This document shows, piece by piece, positions 48,601 through 59,467 of a DNA stretch of 64,000 bases (position 1 is the first letter of the stretch; each line of letters begins with the position of its first letter). A model generated the notes under the pieces. That model searched no databases and was not told the DNA's origin. It saw only the letters and a program-made list of their open reading frames with translations. The stretch is from NCBI GenBank assembly GCA_024449915.1, contig JAMZAV010000067.1, positions 248,001 through 312,000 of the forward strand. Reading direction: 5' to 3'. The DNA is from Sweltsa coloradensis (Eukaryota > Arthropoda > Insecta > Plecoptera > Chloroperlidae). A program made the position numbers and the translations under genes.

Positions 48601-51600
48601 CAAGAGGGGTAAACGAGCGGGATTCGTGTCTTGAACACGCACACGGATAATATGCTTCTCTTATGCTCAAATTCGAATATAAAATCGTATGTTAAAAAGT
48701 CGACATATATTATACGTGTCTTCTGGTCACGACACTTGGTGTTGGTATGTTGTAACTATTCGGTATGATTTCAGCTGGCCTCAGCAGCAGGAGGCAGGAA
48801 CGGAGGCGGTGGAGGAAATGGTGGAGGTGGAGGTGGAGATGATGAAAAGGGACACAAACCAGAAGGTCACGTGAGTATAAAATACATTTTTTTCTTCGTC
48901 AGATTTTATATTTTACATAATATTTTATTAATTATTCAACTTCTTATACGACACACATGTTTAGTGACAAGTTAATCAAAGACAAGACAAGACAAGACAA
49001 GACAAGACAAGACAAGACAAGACAAAATTAACAATGTTGAAATAAATACACTAATATGTTACAACTATGAAATAGTTACCAGGTACACTGTAAACGTGTA
49101 CACTGGCGAGGTGCGAGGGGAGTGCGTATAACATTCACGCGTTCTCTACGAGTGGGAGACTTGAGAGCTTCTGTCCGACAGAGCGGCTGAGAGGGCACTG
49201 AGTAGCGAGTTGCCAGCATAATGCTGACGGACACTCGTTGCGGGCAATGACACAGAATCCATCTCAGCCGGCGGTAAAGGATGGAAAATGAGAGGAAGGC
49301 CGAAATCAGAATAGTGGCGTAAACTAATGTTTAACATCATATATCCCAACTCTAGATTTCTCCAGTTCATTTCGTATGAAGTCTACTACGCTGTGCAATC
49401 TGCTCTACACACGTTATTAACAATGTATCAACAGACCAAGAATAAGACAGAAATAAATTAAATGTATAATATATCAATTAATTTGAGAACAATGATACAT
49501 TCTTTTCTTATGTCAACACTTGCATTGTTTAGGTTGTCAGTTGTGCCAATCTACTGGGTTAAAAGCAATTTGCCTACGTTGTGCGTTAGTCAAGAATTTT
49601 GTTTATATTTGTCCTCTTGTTTGTGAGTAGATGGCCAAGCTGAAGGAATGCTGCCCTACAGTTTGTCCTCTTGTTTGTGAGTAGATGGCCAAGCTGAAGG
49701 AATGCTGCCCTACTCTGCCAAAGTTGCTCAAACCAGGGTCCTTCAAAGCTTGTGTGCAGGCCTGGCCCGAGGTTGAGGGCGGTGCTGGAGGAGAGGGAGG
49801 TCGTGGTGAGGGTCGTGGAGGCAAGAATCGCAGCGTAAGTTAAACACGACGTATAAACGACGCACCTGCTCAACTCAATTCGATCATTAGACTCGGCTAT
49901 TGATTGTGGGTAAAACCAATGATATTTAACAAAGGCTAGATCCCCAGTCTCAAAGTCCAACTCGCTACCTTCCCGTGTTTTGGCCTGTGAGTAGGGGAGT
50001 AGTGTATTTCCCAAAACTAAGGGCGAGCTCTGTCCGGTTGGGGTGCGTGTTGCAGAGAGAGCTCTCGCGCAACTTTTTATTACACCTTTCTTCATTCACA
50101 CAGCCTTACTCATATTTATTTTCTTCTTTCACTTTTTTCGTCTCCATACTTGCCGGCCCTCTCTGCAACGAGCACTCCTCCGTTCCCACCCAGTTTAACC
50201 CATCCTATCCAACATCATTACTCCTTCCCATCAACCCCCTTCGTCTTCCCTTACTTTCCTCCCATTGGAAAGAAGAAAACATGGTGGTAATCCACAATTA
50301 TGGAAAAAGAAAATTTGGAAGATTCCAATACAATTGACATGGGCACTGATAACTCTACTGTTGAGTGCCCTAAAACAACATTAACTAACTAACTAGCTCA
50401 AATACGTCCGCACAGGCGCGAGCATACCCAATTGAAGCGTCAATCTGACCTATTCAAGATGGCGATTTGACGTTTCAATTAATTATGCTTGACATTATGT
50501 TTTAAATAGGATTAAGTATTTTTCTGGATTGTTTGATATGGTTTTAGCTTGTGCAGCATGGGAATGCACAAACAGAAACAATAAGAAGTTATTGCGTAAG
50601 GGAATTTAGTAATCATTTGGTGTTAGTTTCTAATATGCTCACCTGCCAACCTGACAGCCATCTTGAAAAATATTTGGGCCACAAATCACTCCAACCTATA
50701 CTTTAACATAGAAACTGACCTTTTCAAGATGGCTTCTAATTGTCACCCCCAATGACTGGGGATCTAGCCTACTATAGATGTTAAATATCATTGGGTAAAA
50801 CCATTTCAAATGATTCATCACGGTTTCTTTATTAAATATCACTAGGGCTAGGATATTCCTGACATCTCCTATTTTCTATTCGTAAATACATGCCTCAAAA
50901 ATAGTTATAAGTACGTTGTAAGTCTTACTGATGTCAAAAATACATATTTTATTTTGCCTGAAAATGCCTATTTATATACTTTTTATCAATTAGGCCTTTT
51001 CTGGCCTTTATTACTTACTTTTTTACTATTTTGATATATTCTGGTACAAATGATACAGATCGCTCGAGTTTGAGCGCAATGTCGAACAGTGCCAACTGCA
51101 AAATATAAGGAATAAATGAAATTGATACAATATCGAGCTGAGCATATTTTGCAAATATTTTTTGCCAGTCTTACTTTCTCCCCCTTACTCAACCTCTGGT
51201 GTAGTTCTCAAATACTGCGACCGGGAATTCCCCCAAAAAACATAATCCTTTATTAAATGTTATAGGAAAAACAATTTTGATAGGTACTCTTTTACGATTT
51301 TTACGTCCCCTTTTGTGTTTTAAGGTACTATTTGACTGCCTTTTTTCACTTTCAAAGGTCCTAAACAACCTAGCCCTAAATATCACCATGATCTACAACG
51401 TAAGCAATGAGCATATTTGCAAAAACTATTTACTTATTTTTAATATTATGAAAATCGATGTTTACAAAAGCTTTATTCAGTTTTTTAATTTTTAATTTAA
51501 TTAGTGGATAGGAGGGTTATTTTCTTGATGCCTATCTATCCATTGGTTTGATGTTAAAATCGACATTATGTTGAAAATAGTAACAGCAAAATAAGAACGA

Positions 51601-54600
51601 AAGGCCATTTTGGCATTTTGCATTTCTCGTTGTCAGTAGGTCGACTATTTACTTCTATTCAAAATATTCAAAACAAATTTACATTTTCCTTACATAAATA
51701 TTTTATTTCTCATAATCTCCCCCAGTTTCTGATTATGTTCATATGTTTTGTTCTAGTGCGCGATGGAGTGCGCATTCACCGCCAGTGGTTTCACAAACAC
51801 GGTAAGGATTAAATAATTTTAAATACACGTTAAAGAAATAATGTCTTAAGATAGATAAATTTTAAATGTAATAATGGATGCGTGAGTGTTATTATTGTGG
51901 AATATGTATATAGAAATGTGGTACTTCATTGCGTATTTTAATTGTTTATGTACCTAAACCAAATAAATAAACATATAAACTTATTTCAATAATGCTTTAT
52001 TATTAAACTTAAGAAAAAGTTGCTTAAAAATATAACGATGTTAATAAAAAATCACGATTTGTTAGAACTTTAATGAAGTAATGCGTTGTGGCAAATTAAG
52101 AGTGACAATTGCAATAATAGTTTTTATGCAAATAACACACGTTGGAACAGATTATTTTAAAAGTTTTGTATTTTATTTCCTCACATTGAAATCGTTCTTA
52201 AACTATCATAGGTAGGTTGTGTGGCATCGTCGATATAGTCCTGGGTTCCCAATGCAGTCGGTCTCATGAACGAATTAAGCTTCAGCCAAAATATTTTTAA
52301 CTTCTTGTACGGACTTAGATCCATCAATTCAAATGTGAAAAACGCCGATGCTTACATCTTTTAATTATAAAAATTGAAACTATATAACAGGTAGTAATGT
52401 TACACATACAAATGATTAGACTTTTCACTGTTATTTACTTATTTCTATTTTATAAATTGTGATGTTTCGACTACTTTTCAGCAGTCTCTATCAAACAATA
52501 CAAAAACTAAAAAAAAAAACACAACAAACAATCAGTGTGCCTAGTGTTGATTATTCAGCCATTCGGAAGAGTTTCTGACCATCAATTTCGTCACTAGATC
52601 AAAAGTTTAATTTCATACACCAACTGTCCAACATGTCATTTTAATGTTCTGGTTTTTTGGGTTCTATTTTTTATTCTAAAAAACATTTTTGTTAATAATT
52701 TGGTACTAATACACAGCCATAATATGTATAATTTTTGGGGATTTTTTTGTCTTGTTTGTTGTGGTTTTTTTAAGTTTTGTATTGTTTGATAAAAAATGCT
52801 GAAAAGTAGTCGAAATATCATTTTTAAAATTTCAATATTTCCCGTGGGAAACCTCCCCAGGGTGTACTGCATGCCCTTCTTCAGGTGTCTAACTTGGTAT
52901 TTTGGAAAATGGTCAATTGTGAAGGGAACGTCCGAGGGCTGTTTATGAGGACTCAATCCGCTGGAGGAAACATTGTGGTTTTGTTTCGAATAAGCCCGCG
53001 GGTGAAATCTTGCCCAACGAGTAACGTCGGTGTTTCCTATTTAAAATACCGGTCTCTGGTTGGATAATGTTCGCTCGGCGATGGCGTCGGTGCCGACATA
53101 GTTGACTTGGTCCGCTTTTAGAATAATAATAAACATAATAATTGGATGAGCGTAGCTAGTGAAGCGAAGACTTCAATTTCACTGACCCCTCAAAAAATTT
53201 ATCTCCAATGTTTTTTGTTTGATTTTTGTTTGTATTTTTATCTGTTTGTTCGCTCTCTAGCAGGCAAACGGCACATGCGATCTTGATGAAAAATTTGACA
53301 AGACCTTCGAAATCTCTGAACTTAGACTTGCCACGTTTTTGGGTACAATCGAAGAAATATTTCTCATGAATATCGTACTTCTACGATTTTTTTCGATTTT
53401 TTGTGCGATATTTTCGTGCCATTTGGGCCAATTCTGACCAAACAAGTGGGGCTACAACGTTCATATTATACATGGACATTAAGGTTATGGTGATGTAGTA
53501 CATTTTGAAAGAAAAAGTTAAAAAAGTTAGCCAGAATCTAAAGAAATAAAGCTTTTAATATAAGATTTTTGATTTTTTGTGCGATATTTTCGTGCTATTT
53601 GGGCCAATTCTGACCAAACGAGTGGGGCTACAAAGTTCATATTATACATGGACATTAAGGTTATGGTGATGTAGTACCTTTCGAAAGAAAAAGTTGAAAA
53701 GTTAGTCAGAATCCATAGAAATAAAGCTTTTAATGTAAGTTTTTTACGGTAAATAATACAAATTGACAAGAAACAATAGAAACTTGACAACAATCACCTA
53801 CAATGCGTAGGCAGAAAATCAAAGCACTTGCAAAAGTAAAGCTATCCCACGCAAATAAAAAACTTAAAAAAGCTCATCCATCAACGCGGCGGGACTTTAG
53901 CGTTTTCCTAGTTAATATACAATTTTTTTGTGTGATATGTTCTAGTCTGTTGACGGCGAAGTGACTCTGAACAAGGACGCGTTGAACGCCAAACTTTCCT
54001 CATTTGCTGTCGGAAACTGGATAGACGTCATCGCCGCAGCCCAGGCAGACTGCATTGCAGCTGCTCCGTAAGTGTGGAAATAAATAAATCGGTCGGAAAA
54101 AAGTTTAAATATAGAGGGATATACCCAATTTATTCTGTGGCTGACAAACCCTTGTTTTCGACGAAATAGATAGCGAAGCGGATAGGGGTTGGTTTTATTT
54201 GATATGTTGCATGCTATTTTCTCACCTATGTCACTAAAGTAATCAATAAAGGTGTCTGCTACTTCTTGTGCATTGTCTTTTGCCTGTCGTAAGGGTTCCG
54301 TTTTCCGTGAGTATATTAGTAATGCTAGTCGGTTTAGTGTTAGTGTTGGTGATCTCATTTATGATTTTGCAGAGTTTTTTTGTCACCATTGTGTGTATTG
54401 AGCTTGTCCCTATATATAGTAGAAATTTTTTGTTATTTTTATTGGGTGATTAAGATTATCTCGATATGTCTTGTAATGGTCACTTATAAGGGTGTTGTTA
54501 GGATTGAGTAGAACTTTTCGGTGTAATTTGTCCCGGGTTCTTATGGATTTAATGATTCCATTGGTTATCCATGGTTTGATTTTGAACTTAGCACTTGAGT

Positions 54601-57389
54601 TGGTATTTACAGTTTTAGTGGATTTATTATCTATTTGGGTTTGCAGAATTTGGACAAAAGTGTTTGCGGCAGTATCAGGGTTGTTGTCATTAAGTGTGAA
54701 AATTCACGGTCAGCAACATGAACAATGGCAAGAACAATAGAGGAACTTTTTCAAAGGTATCGTCAAGTTATGTCTTAAGGGAACCGGCGCCTCCACCAAA
54801 TCTGTCAATGCACAATGCAATATTTCATTTTGTGTTCTTCTACTATCTGCTAATAAAGCATTTTCGTTCCCACTTTTGGGTAATTCCGTACCAACCCGTG
54901 CTTGTCTAAAGTTAGTAACTATGTGCTTCAAATTCTCAACACATTTATATTTTTTTAGATTTAGATTTTTTTATATGAAAGTCCATCCAGAAATTTGTTT
55001 TTTAAAGCTAATATCGAGAGACAATTTAATTATTTTTTTTATAAAGAAAAAAACCCATATATTAAATGCTAAAGCCCCTTCTTTTGATGAGTTTTATGAG
55101 GGTCATTTTGTTGATGCAAAGAGTAAACTTTGTGTCCACTGTCCTTTGCGTTTCCACCAATTTTGCTTTGAAGGAGGCTGGATTTACGGGGAGCAGCCAC
55201 ACCTGGACCCCGTTTGTTTGGAGCAGAGCCAATCAAACGTCCCAAACCATCAAGTGAGGGGGTGGAAGGGGAGGGGGCCATGCCTCTTAGAATTACTACT
55301 TAGGCCAAACTCACTGATATTGTTGATTTTATAACTAAGATTATATAAATTATAAATAATTAAATATATAAACAAAAAGCTAAAAAATACATTGTTTTGT
55401 TCCCAGCTACTGTCGATGCCAACCAGACCTGTACTTCTGGAGCGGGGGAGGTCGCCCGTTGCTTGATGCGTCAATTGTTCACCGTAAGTGTAGTATGAAA
55501 TATTGAATGGACGACATTTATTGATTTGTTTAGCTATTCAACTTTCTAGATAGGCCTATATGTAATTTAACTATTAGGATAATAATAGGTATACTATTCG
55601 TGAAAGTAAGCCATTAAGTTCTATCAATTTAGTCGTCAAACGGGCAGGAAGTCAACAATCAGTATTTACTATAAATAATCAACGAATGACCTACAATATT
55701 TTACTAAAATAAACCACGAATTAACACTCGCAAAAACTTGTTATTTGAAATAAAATTTGTTTCAACTTTAATTCATCTTTAATTTGAGCACAGAATTTTA
55801 TCAAAACAAAAATATGTATTATATTTTCATATTCCTTTTTTGGAAACGCTGTAGCAAGAAACCATTTATTTTTTAAGTAAGTCTAGAAATTATCATTGTA
55901 ATTGTTTTTTAATGATAAAATTAAAATAATCTTTCCCCTATTATCCATAGATCGAAAACACTAGGTGTAGTTGATGATTGCATGGAAATCAATCCAGAAA
56001 TTAAAAAAATACATCTAAGCGGGGAATCGAAATCCGGTCTTCCAATTGCCGATCGGGTGCTCTACCCCTATGCTACCGAGAAGGTTAAATTAATTATATC
56101 TTGCTTGTTGGTGCATTGCAGATCTGAATAGATTGGAGCAACAGAGCCCTCTATTCCAATTTATTCAGATCTTCAATGCACCAACAATCCAGATTTATGA
56201 AGTAAAACATCTCGGTGGCTTAGGGGTAAAGCACCCGACCGGCAATCGGAAGACCGGGGTTCTATACCCCGCTGAGATGGATTTTTCATTTATGGTTTTA
56301 TTTCCATAAAATTAAAATAAACAACAACACATAATTGCTTCGGTATGTTTTAAAGTCACAGGTCTTTCCTAATTAAACATTATGTTGGTTAGGCTCTAAT
56401 AATGTACTTAATATTTCCACTTGACAAGTTAGTTGTAATTAAGTCGATCTATAGCTCACGGAACTTAGTATAGATATAAAGTTTTAAGAGTAATATTATG
56501 AATTCATCTACATCGACGTGTCGACATAGAATTAATCAATGTAGTTTACTCCAAATGTATCTTACATCTCACGACAACAATTTTGCTTTCTACATTGCTA
56601 TTAATGCTATTCTAGAAATGATTGCTGTCCATGAAAAGAAAAAGTATCTAAAGATAGTAATATGAAAATTTACTGAATTACGTATTTTATTTCGTTTAAC
56701 AAAAAGGTACAGACCTTATTGTTCATTGAACGATATCAAACTTCTTATAGACTTTTTGGTTTTTGGATTGGAAGAGACAATATCTTTATCTTCAATAATT
56801 TACTGCCTAGTATTGACCTGATATATGAATCGAAAGATAAGTATATAATTTATATAGAGGTTTCACATCATAGGTTGCCATACTATAATGAATAACATTG
56901 ACAAAAATAATGTTTAAATAATTTAATTTATGATTATTTGTTAAATTATCAATAATCGTTAATTAATTTGTGCATTTACGCTCTATATTGCATTTGGATC
57001 AGGCTACAGATGGCAACAAGTGCCCTTTCTGCCCTATGGGCAGGTAAAAATCAATAAGTATTAATAGCAACAATGTAACAGGTAAAGGCCCGGAATATCA
57101 ATGTCCACTTAAAGTGGCAAGTAAATTAACTGCCAGGTAACTTGTTATCATTATGGCAACCACCAATCAGAAATATTTACTGGCAGATACATTTGAAAGT
57201 CTGGACGGTAAACAATGGAAATTGATCCCTTCAAAGCAAAAAGTAAACACAAAACAATTTTCTTGATTGATATTTTCTTAGAATTGCCCAGACGTGAAGA
57301 AAGGATTAGAGAAATGCAAACGAGAGGCTAAGAAACTGTTCGAGGGTCATCGTCTCGGTCGGGACGGGGGTCGCAACCAAAGGGGGTGA
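45621..57389 (+). CDS. Odorant-binding-protein-like secreted protein (PBP/GOBP fold), seven exons
   Basis: Exons: 45621-45668, 48775-48870, 49685-49834, 51757-51801, 53946-54067, 55407-55483 and 57282-57389, all with GT-AG borders. The product (about 214 aa) has a signal peptide (MNNMNIALLAVVCLAV plus LASA), a Gly-rich head, and then cysteines at about 55, 56, 71, 99, 103, 149, 162, 172, 181 and 191. CAMEC gives C-X3-C and CLMRQLFTNC gives C-X8-C, the OBP signature. The paired CC before C1 and the Pro after C6 recall the Plus-C group. OBPs carry small hydrophobic ligands in secretions. A second Gly-rich stretch sits between C1 and C2. Two oddities: exons 5 and 6 do not join in frame (one base too many), and a G5 run at 57382-57386 causes an early stop, with an in-frame Gly/Asn/Gln tail continuing to 57456 in the next frame. 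These could be assembly indels or real damage. Confidence 0.7.
46096..46923. mobile_element. hAT-like element rich in GGTTCGGTTTTC motifs (OBP intron 1)
   Basis: The ends are CAGGGGATCGAACCG and its near inverse CGGTTCGATGCCCTG. Both sub-terminal regions carry many GGTTCGGTTTTCGG copies in inverse orientation. The flanking 8-mers ATTTAAAA and ATTTTTAA are similar. No transposase is present in the 828 bp. Confidence 0.65.
47371..48660 (-). mobile_element. Decayed Jockey-like LINE fragment (OBP intron 1)
   Basis: CHDIPSPLSRHLAL, DTAYRCVGHTAREVFRRLQ and the 3' UTR start (CCTGCCCATAGGGCAGGAAT) match the element at 43690-45105 (CHDIPNPLDKKLF, DTAYWCVGRTAREVFRRLQ). It is heavily frame-shifted and interrupted by the SINE at 47970-48366. 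Confidence 0.7.
47970..48366 (-). mobile_element. 5S-rRNA-derived SINE (SINE3 type), nested in LINE
   Basis: The 397-bp insert is bounded by exact 14-bp copies of CAATGCCTGTAAAG (47956-47969 and 48367-48380). On the minus strand its head reads GAACACCGAAGTTAAGCAGA, ATCGGGCGTGG and GAGTGGGTGACCGC. These are the box A, intermediate and box C parts of the internal 5S rRNA promoter. The body has no known gene, and the 3' end is an (ATTG/CAAT)n tail. It is clearly a retroposed SINE and not a 5S gene. Confidence 0.8.
48978..49025. repeat. (GACAA)n microsatellite
   Basis: About nine perfect pentamer units lie in intron 2 of the OBP-like gene. Confidence 0.9.
49611..49718 (+). repeat. 54-bp tandem duplication spanning the exon 3 splice acceptor
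   Basis: GTCCTCTTGTTTGTGAGTAG plus the first 30 bases of exon 3 occur twice, 54 bp apart. This gives two equal acceptors (exon starts 49631 and 49685). Both are in phase with exon 2. The upstream one reads MAKLKECCPTVCPLVCE and then hits the TAG of the second acceptor (49682-49684). Only the downstream acceptor gives an open frame. Confidence 0.85.
49917..50793. mobile_element. hAT-type MITE with perfect 8-bp target duplication, carrying a nested insert
   Basis: The ends CAATGATATTTAAC (and inverse) are flanked by exact GGTAAAAC copies (49909-49916 and 50794-50801). The interior at 50400-50720 matches the smaller copy at 23663-24044. The extra 49970-50395 segment ends GAGTGCCCTAAAACAACATT and (AACT)n, like a LINE or SINE 3' tail, and interrupts the MITE. 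Confidence 0.8.
50802..51756 (+). other. OBP intron 3, remainder
   Basis: AT-rich sequence with short frames on both strands and no recognisable domain or repeat boundary. Confidence 0.4.
52380..52830. repeat. Inverted pair of hammerhead-like motifs (Penelope-like repeat)
   Basis: At 52456-52500 the minus strand reads TTGATAGA, stem GACTGC/GTAGTC around TGAAAA, then GAAAC. The same motif stands on the plus strand at 52777-52822, so the two face each other. The left flank (AACAGGTAGTAATGTTACA) matches the family at 2875-3046. The core differs from the consensus CUGANGA, so activity is doubtful. Confidence 0.5.
52850..53135 (+). repeat. SINE fragments
   Basis: CTTCTTCAGGTGTCTAACTT and AACGTCCGAGGGCTGTTTAT match the SINE at 8196-8410. 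CTCGGCGATGGCGTCGGTGC and TTGACTTGGTCCGCTTT match the 3' end of the tRNA-Gly SINE. Two families are joined here. Confidence 0.5.
53142..53911 (+). mobile_element. Helentron-type element, copy F (OBP intron 4)
   Basis: It starts TTGGATGAGCG and ends GCTCATCCATCAACGCGGCG with the AACGC/GCGTT hairpin and CTAG, followed by T. The interior has a tandem duplication of about 180 bp (53396-53560 and 53575-53740; ATTTGGGCCAATTCTGACCA in both). Confidence 0.7.
54080..54740 (-). mobile_element. LINE fragment between endonuclease and RT (OBP intron 5)
   Basis: The minus strand encodes NAQEVADTFIDYFSDIGEKI, then NPYPLRYLFRRKQ, at 54300-54120. This is the conserved spacer just before the RT domain in Jockey/CR1-type LINEs. 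Upstream minus-strand sequence to 54740 looks like more of the same ORF with many stops. Confidence 0.6.
56013..56278. repeat. Palindrome of two tRNA-Ala-like SINE heads (OBP intron 6)
   Basis: The right arm 56209-56278 folds as a 70-nt cloverleaf: acceptor ATCTCGG/CTGAGAT, D stem GCTT/AAGC, anticodon loop CCGGCAA, and T stem CGGGG/CCCCG. The left arm 56013-56081 is its inverse copy, and the sequence between (GTTGGTGCATTG and its inverse) is also paired. The T-loop (TTCTATA) and C33 are non-canonical, and the unit also occurs at 33729. It is thus a repeat and not a gene. Confidence 0.65.
56279..57281 (+). other. OBP intron 6, remainder
   Basis: AT-rich with no gene. GCCCTATGGGCAGG near 57029 and AAAGTGGCAAGTAAATTAAC near 57111 resemble scattered repeat fragments; the latter resembles 8041-8110. 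Confidence 0.4.
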
Positions 57390-57568
57390 CAATGGCCAAG
57401 ACAACCGAGGGAATAACAGAGGTGGAAATGAAAATGGTCAGCAGGATTACAACTGAACCGACTAAAGAAACTCTGAAATGATGATATGGTTTTCCTGGTT
57501 TTGTCATAAACTGCAACTTCACACCACAGATTATAGGCCTACATTACACATCACAGTGTTTCTTCAAG

Positions 57569-57574
57569 AAATAA
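57569..57574 (+). terminator. Poly(A) signal of the OBP-like gene
   Basis: AATAAA stands 180 bp after the stop at 57387-57389 and 113 bp after the alternative stop at 57454. Confidence 0.4.
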
Positions 57575-57761
57575 ACCACCTAAAGCAAGCAATAAGAGGT
57601 TATTATTTTTGTAAATGCACACCAGCACTCCCTTGTGACACCATTACTACTCATGTTGAATACTAACTTAAGAAAAGTACATTTCAAAAAAGTTTTGAAA
57701 TGCCCATTCAGTTACATATTATCACAGTATTTTAGAGTTGTATTCGATGATTCATAAAATT

Positions 57762-57826
57762 AGGGCGCTGGTCCAAAGCGTATATGAACTACGAGGACGT
57801 AGGTTCGATTCCCACATAAGGCATGG
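57762..57826 (+). repeat. tRNA-like segment
   Basis: GGGCGCTGGTCC-AAAGCG and GGTTCGATTCCCAC stand at box A/B spacing. AGGGCGCTGGTCC also occurs at 22922, so it is a repeat head. Confidence 0.4.
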
Positions 57827-58260
57827 GATTTTTGTAATTTTCCTTCATCTCCATCTATCACCTCGCACTTATTGTCTCGAAGAGCAATAATGCATTGATA
57901 AAGATTAAGCAAGCAACAACAATCAAATCAAATCATAATTTAAAAGGATGACATCATTCACCCTTTCTATCTCCCTTCTCCCTTCTAGCGTTTATTAACT
58001 GCAAATAAATGCATTTCGTTTTCTAGTCCAGGGTGCACTGCGCAATAAGCAGAAATATACTCACATTCACATAAGCCATGTGCACACAAAATTAATTAAT
58101 TTCGTTAAACGTTAACGACAATAATAACTACTACAATTATTATAACATATATAAAATATAAGAAGCAATGTTATTCAACATACACTTAATTTAAGAGCTT
58201 ATTACAAACAAACAAAAGTACATTATAAACGTATTGTACAAACATATGGAACAAATCAAT

Positions 58261-58560
58261 CAGTTTTTCTTTTCTTTTTTCTTTCCCTTTTCTTTTCTTT
58301 TCTTTTCTTTTTTCTTTTCTTTTCATTCCCCACCCTTTTTTAATATTTGATTCATTCATTAATTTCATTTAATACCCTTTTTTATTTGTTACCAAATTTG
58401 TTGAGTTAATGCATTGTTGTAATATTACTATTTCAAATATTTACTTAAATGTAGTTCATTGTTGTGTCTGCATCTATGTAATTAGATTTATTTAGTTGTC
58501 CTCCTTTGTAAATCAGTTTTTATAACTGAATAGAATAGACGTTTAATAAATAAATAAAAA
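58261..58560 (+). mobile_element. (AAAT)n-tailed retroelement copy, plus strand
   Basis: A pyrimidine tract (58261-58325) leads through TAATATTTGATTCATTCATT and GTCCTCCTTTGTAAATCAG to ATAGACGTTTAATAAATAAA, the reverse of the copy at 35033-35330. Confidence 0.6.
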
Positions 58561-58837
58561 TAAAATAAACTAAAAGTTATTAAAGAAGCATAATTTTTTT
58601 TTAACAATTTGGTTATAGTAGAATGTATGTTCTCTTCACTTTCAACTCATATCAAATGCTATTTCAAAACACAAATTAAAGTGGCCGTTACAAAATATTG
58701 TTGACATCAATCAATCAAAAGCGTCATACAAATAATTTTTATTGTATGTTAAGTAAACCAAAACTACTATTTTTCGAACGACCACGCAGTCCCGCGAGCG
58801 AGCAAGAGACTGCTTATCATTGCTTTTTTTAATTATT

Positions 58838-59205
58838 ATTATTTATTTAACTTGTATACTATTCAGTTTAAGACATCTTAAATCAAATCACATAGATGCA
58901 GACACAACAATGAACTACAGCTAAAAGTAAATATTTGAAATAGTAATATTACAACAACAATGCATTGAAACACAACAATTTCGGTAACAAATTCAAAAAA
59001 GATATTTAAATGCAATTAATTAATGAATCAAATATACAAAAATGGTGGGGAAAAAAGGAAAAAAAATCATAAAAAAAGAAAAACGAAAAGAAAAAAACTT
59101 ATTTATTAGACGATCCCACTCAAAAATATGAGGTTTGCCAAAAATCAGGAACAGCAAATCAGGAAGTTATCAAAATTTCGCGGAAGAAACCACCGAACGC
59201 GTAAA
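58838..59205 (-). mobile_element. (AAAT)n-tailed retroelement copy, minus strand
   Basis: It has the same blocks as 35033-35480, ending GACGATCCCACT and CGCGGAAGAAACCACCGAAC. With the plus-strand copy at 58261 it forms a tail-to-tail pair. Confidence 0.6.
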
Positions 59206-59279
59206 AAAATGTCAAAACCTTAACCTGAGCCTCAGACGTAGCTTCAGATCATGAAGATGATGCGGATGACACGTCATTG

Positions 59280-59467
59280 TCATTGGATTCATTTTGTTTT
59301 TTAAGGTTTATAATAACAATTAAAAAGTAATAATAGAAACTTGACAACAATCCCCTGCAATGCATTCAAAAAGCAATTGCAAAGGAAAAGTGGTCCTACG
59401 CAAACTAAAAACTTACGGAAAAGCTCATCCATCAACGCATTCAACGCAGACTTAAGCGTTTTCCTGG
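59280..59467 (+). repeat. Helentron 3' end fragment
   Basis: AACTTGACAACAATCCCCTG and AAGCTCATCCATCAACGCA lead into an AACGC/GCGTT hairpin and CTGG (still CTRR). They match the 3' 170 bp of copy F at 53142-53911. Confidence 0.6.

Noticed and set aside
49586..50095. Minus-strand 169-codon frame
   Set aside because: It is antisense to exon 3 of the OBP-like gene and runs on into a MITE; its internal repeat is the duplicated splice acceptor.
56209..56278. Functional tRNA-Ala gene
   Set aside because: The cloverleaf folds, but the T-loop and position 33 are wrong, an inverse copy adjoins it, and the same unit is repeated at 33.7 kb.
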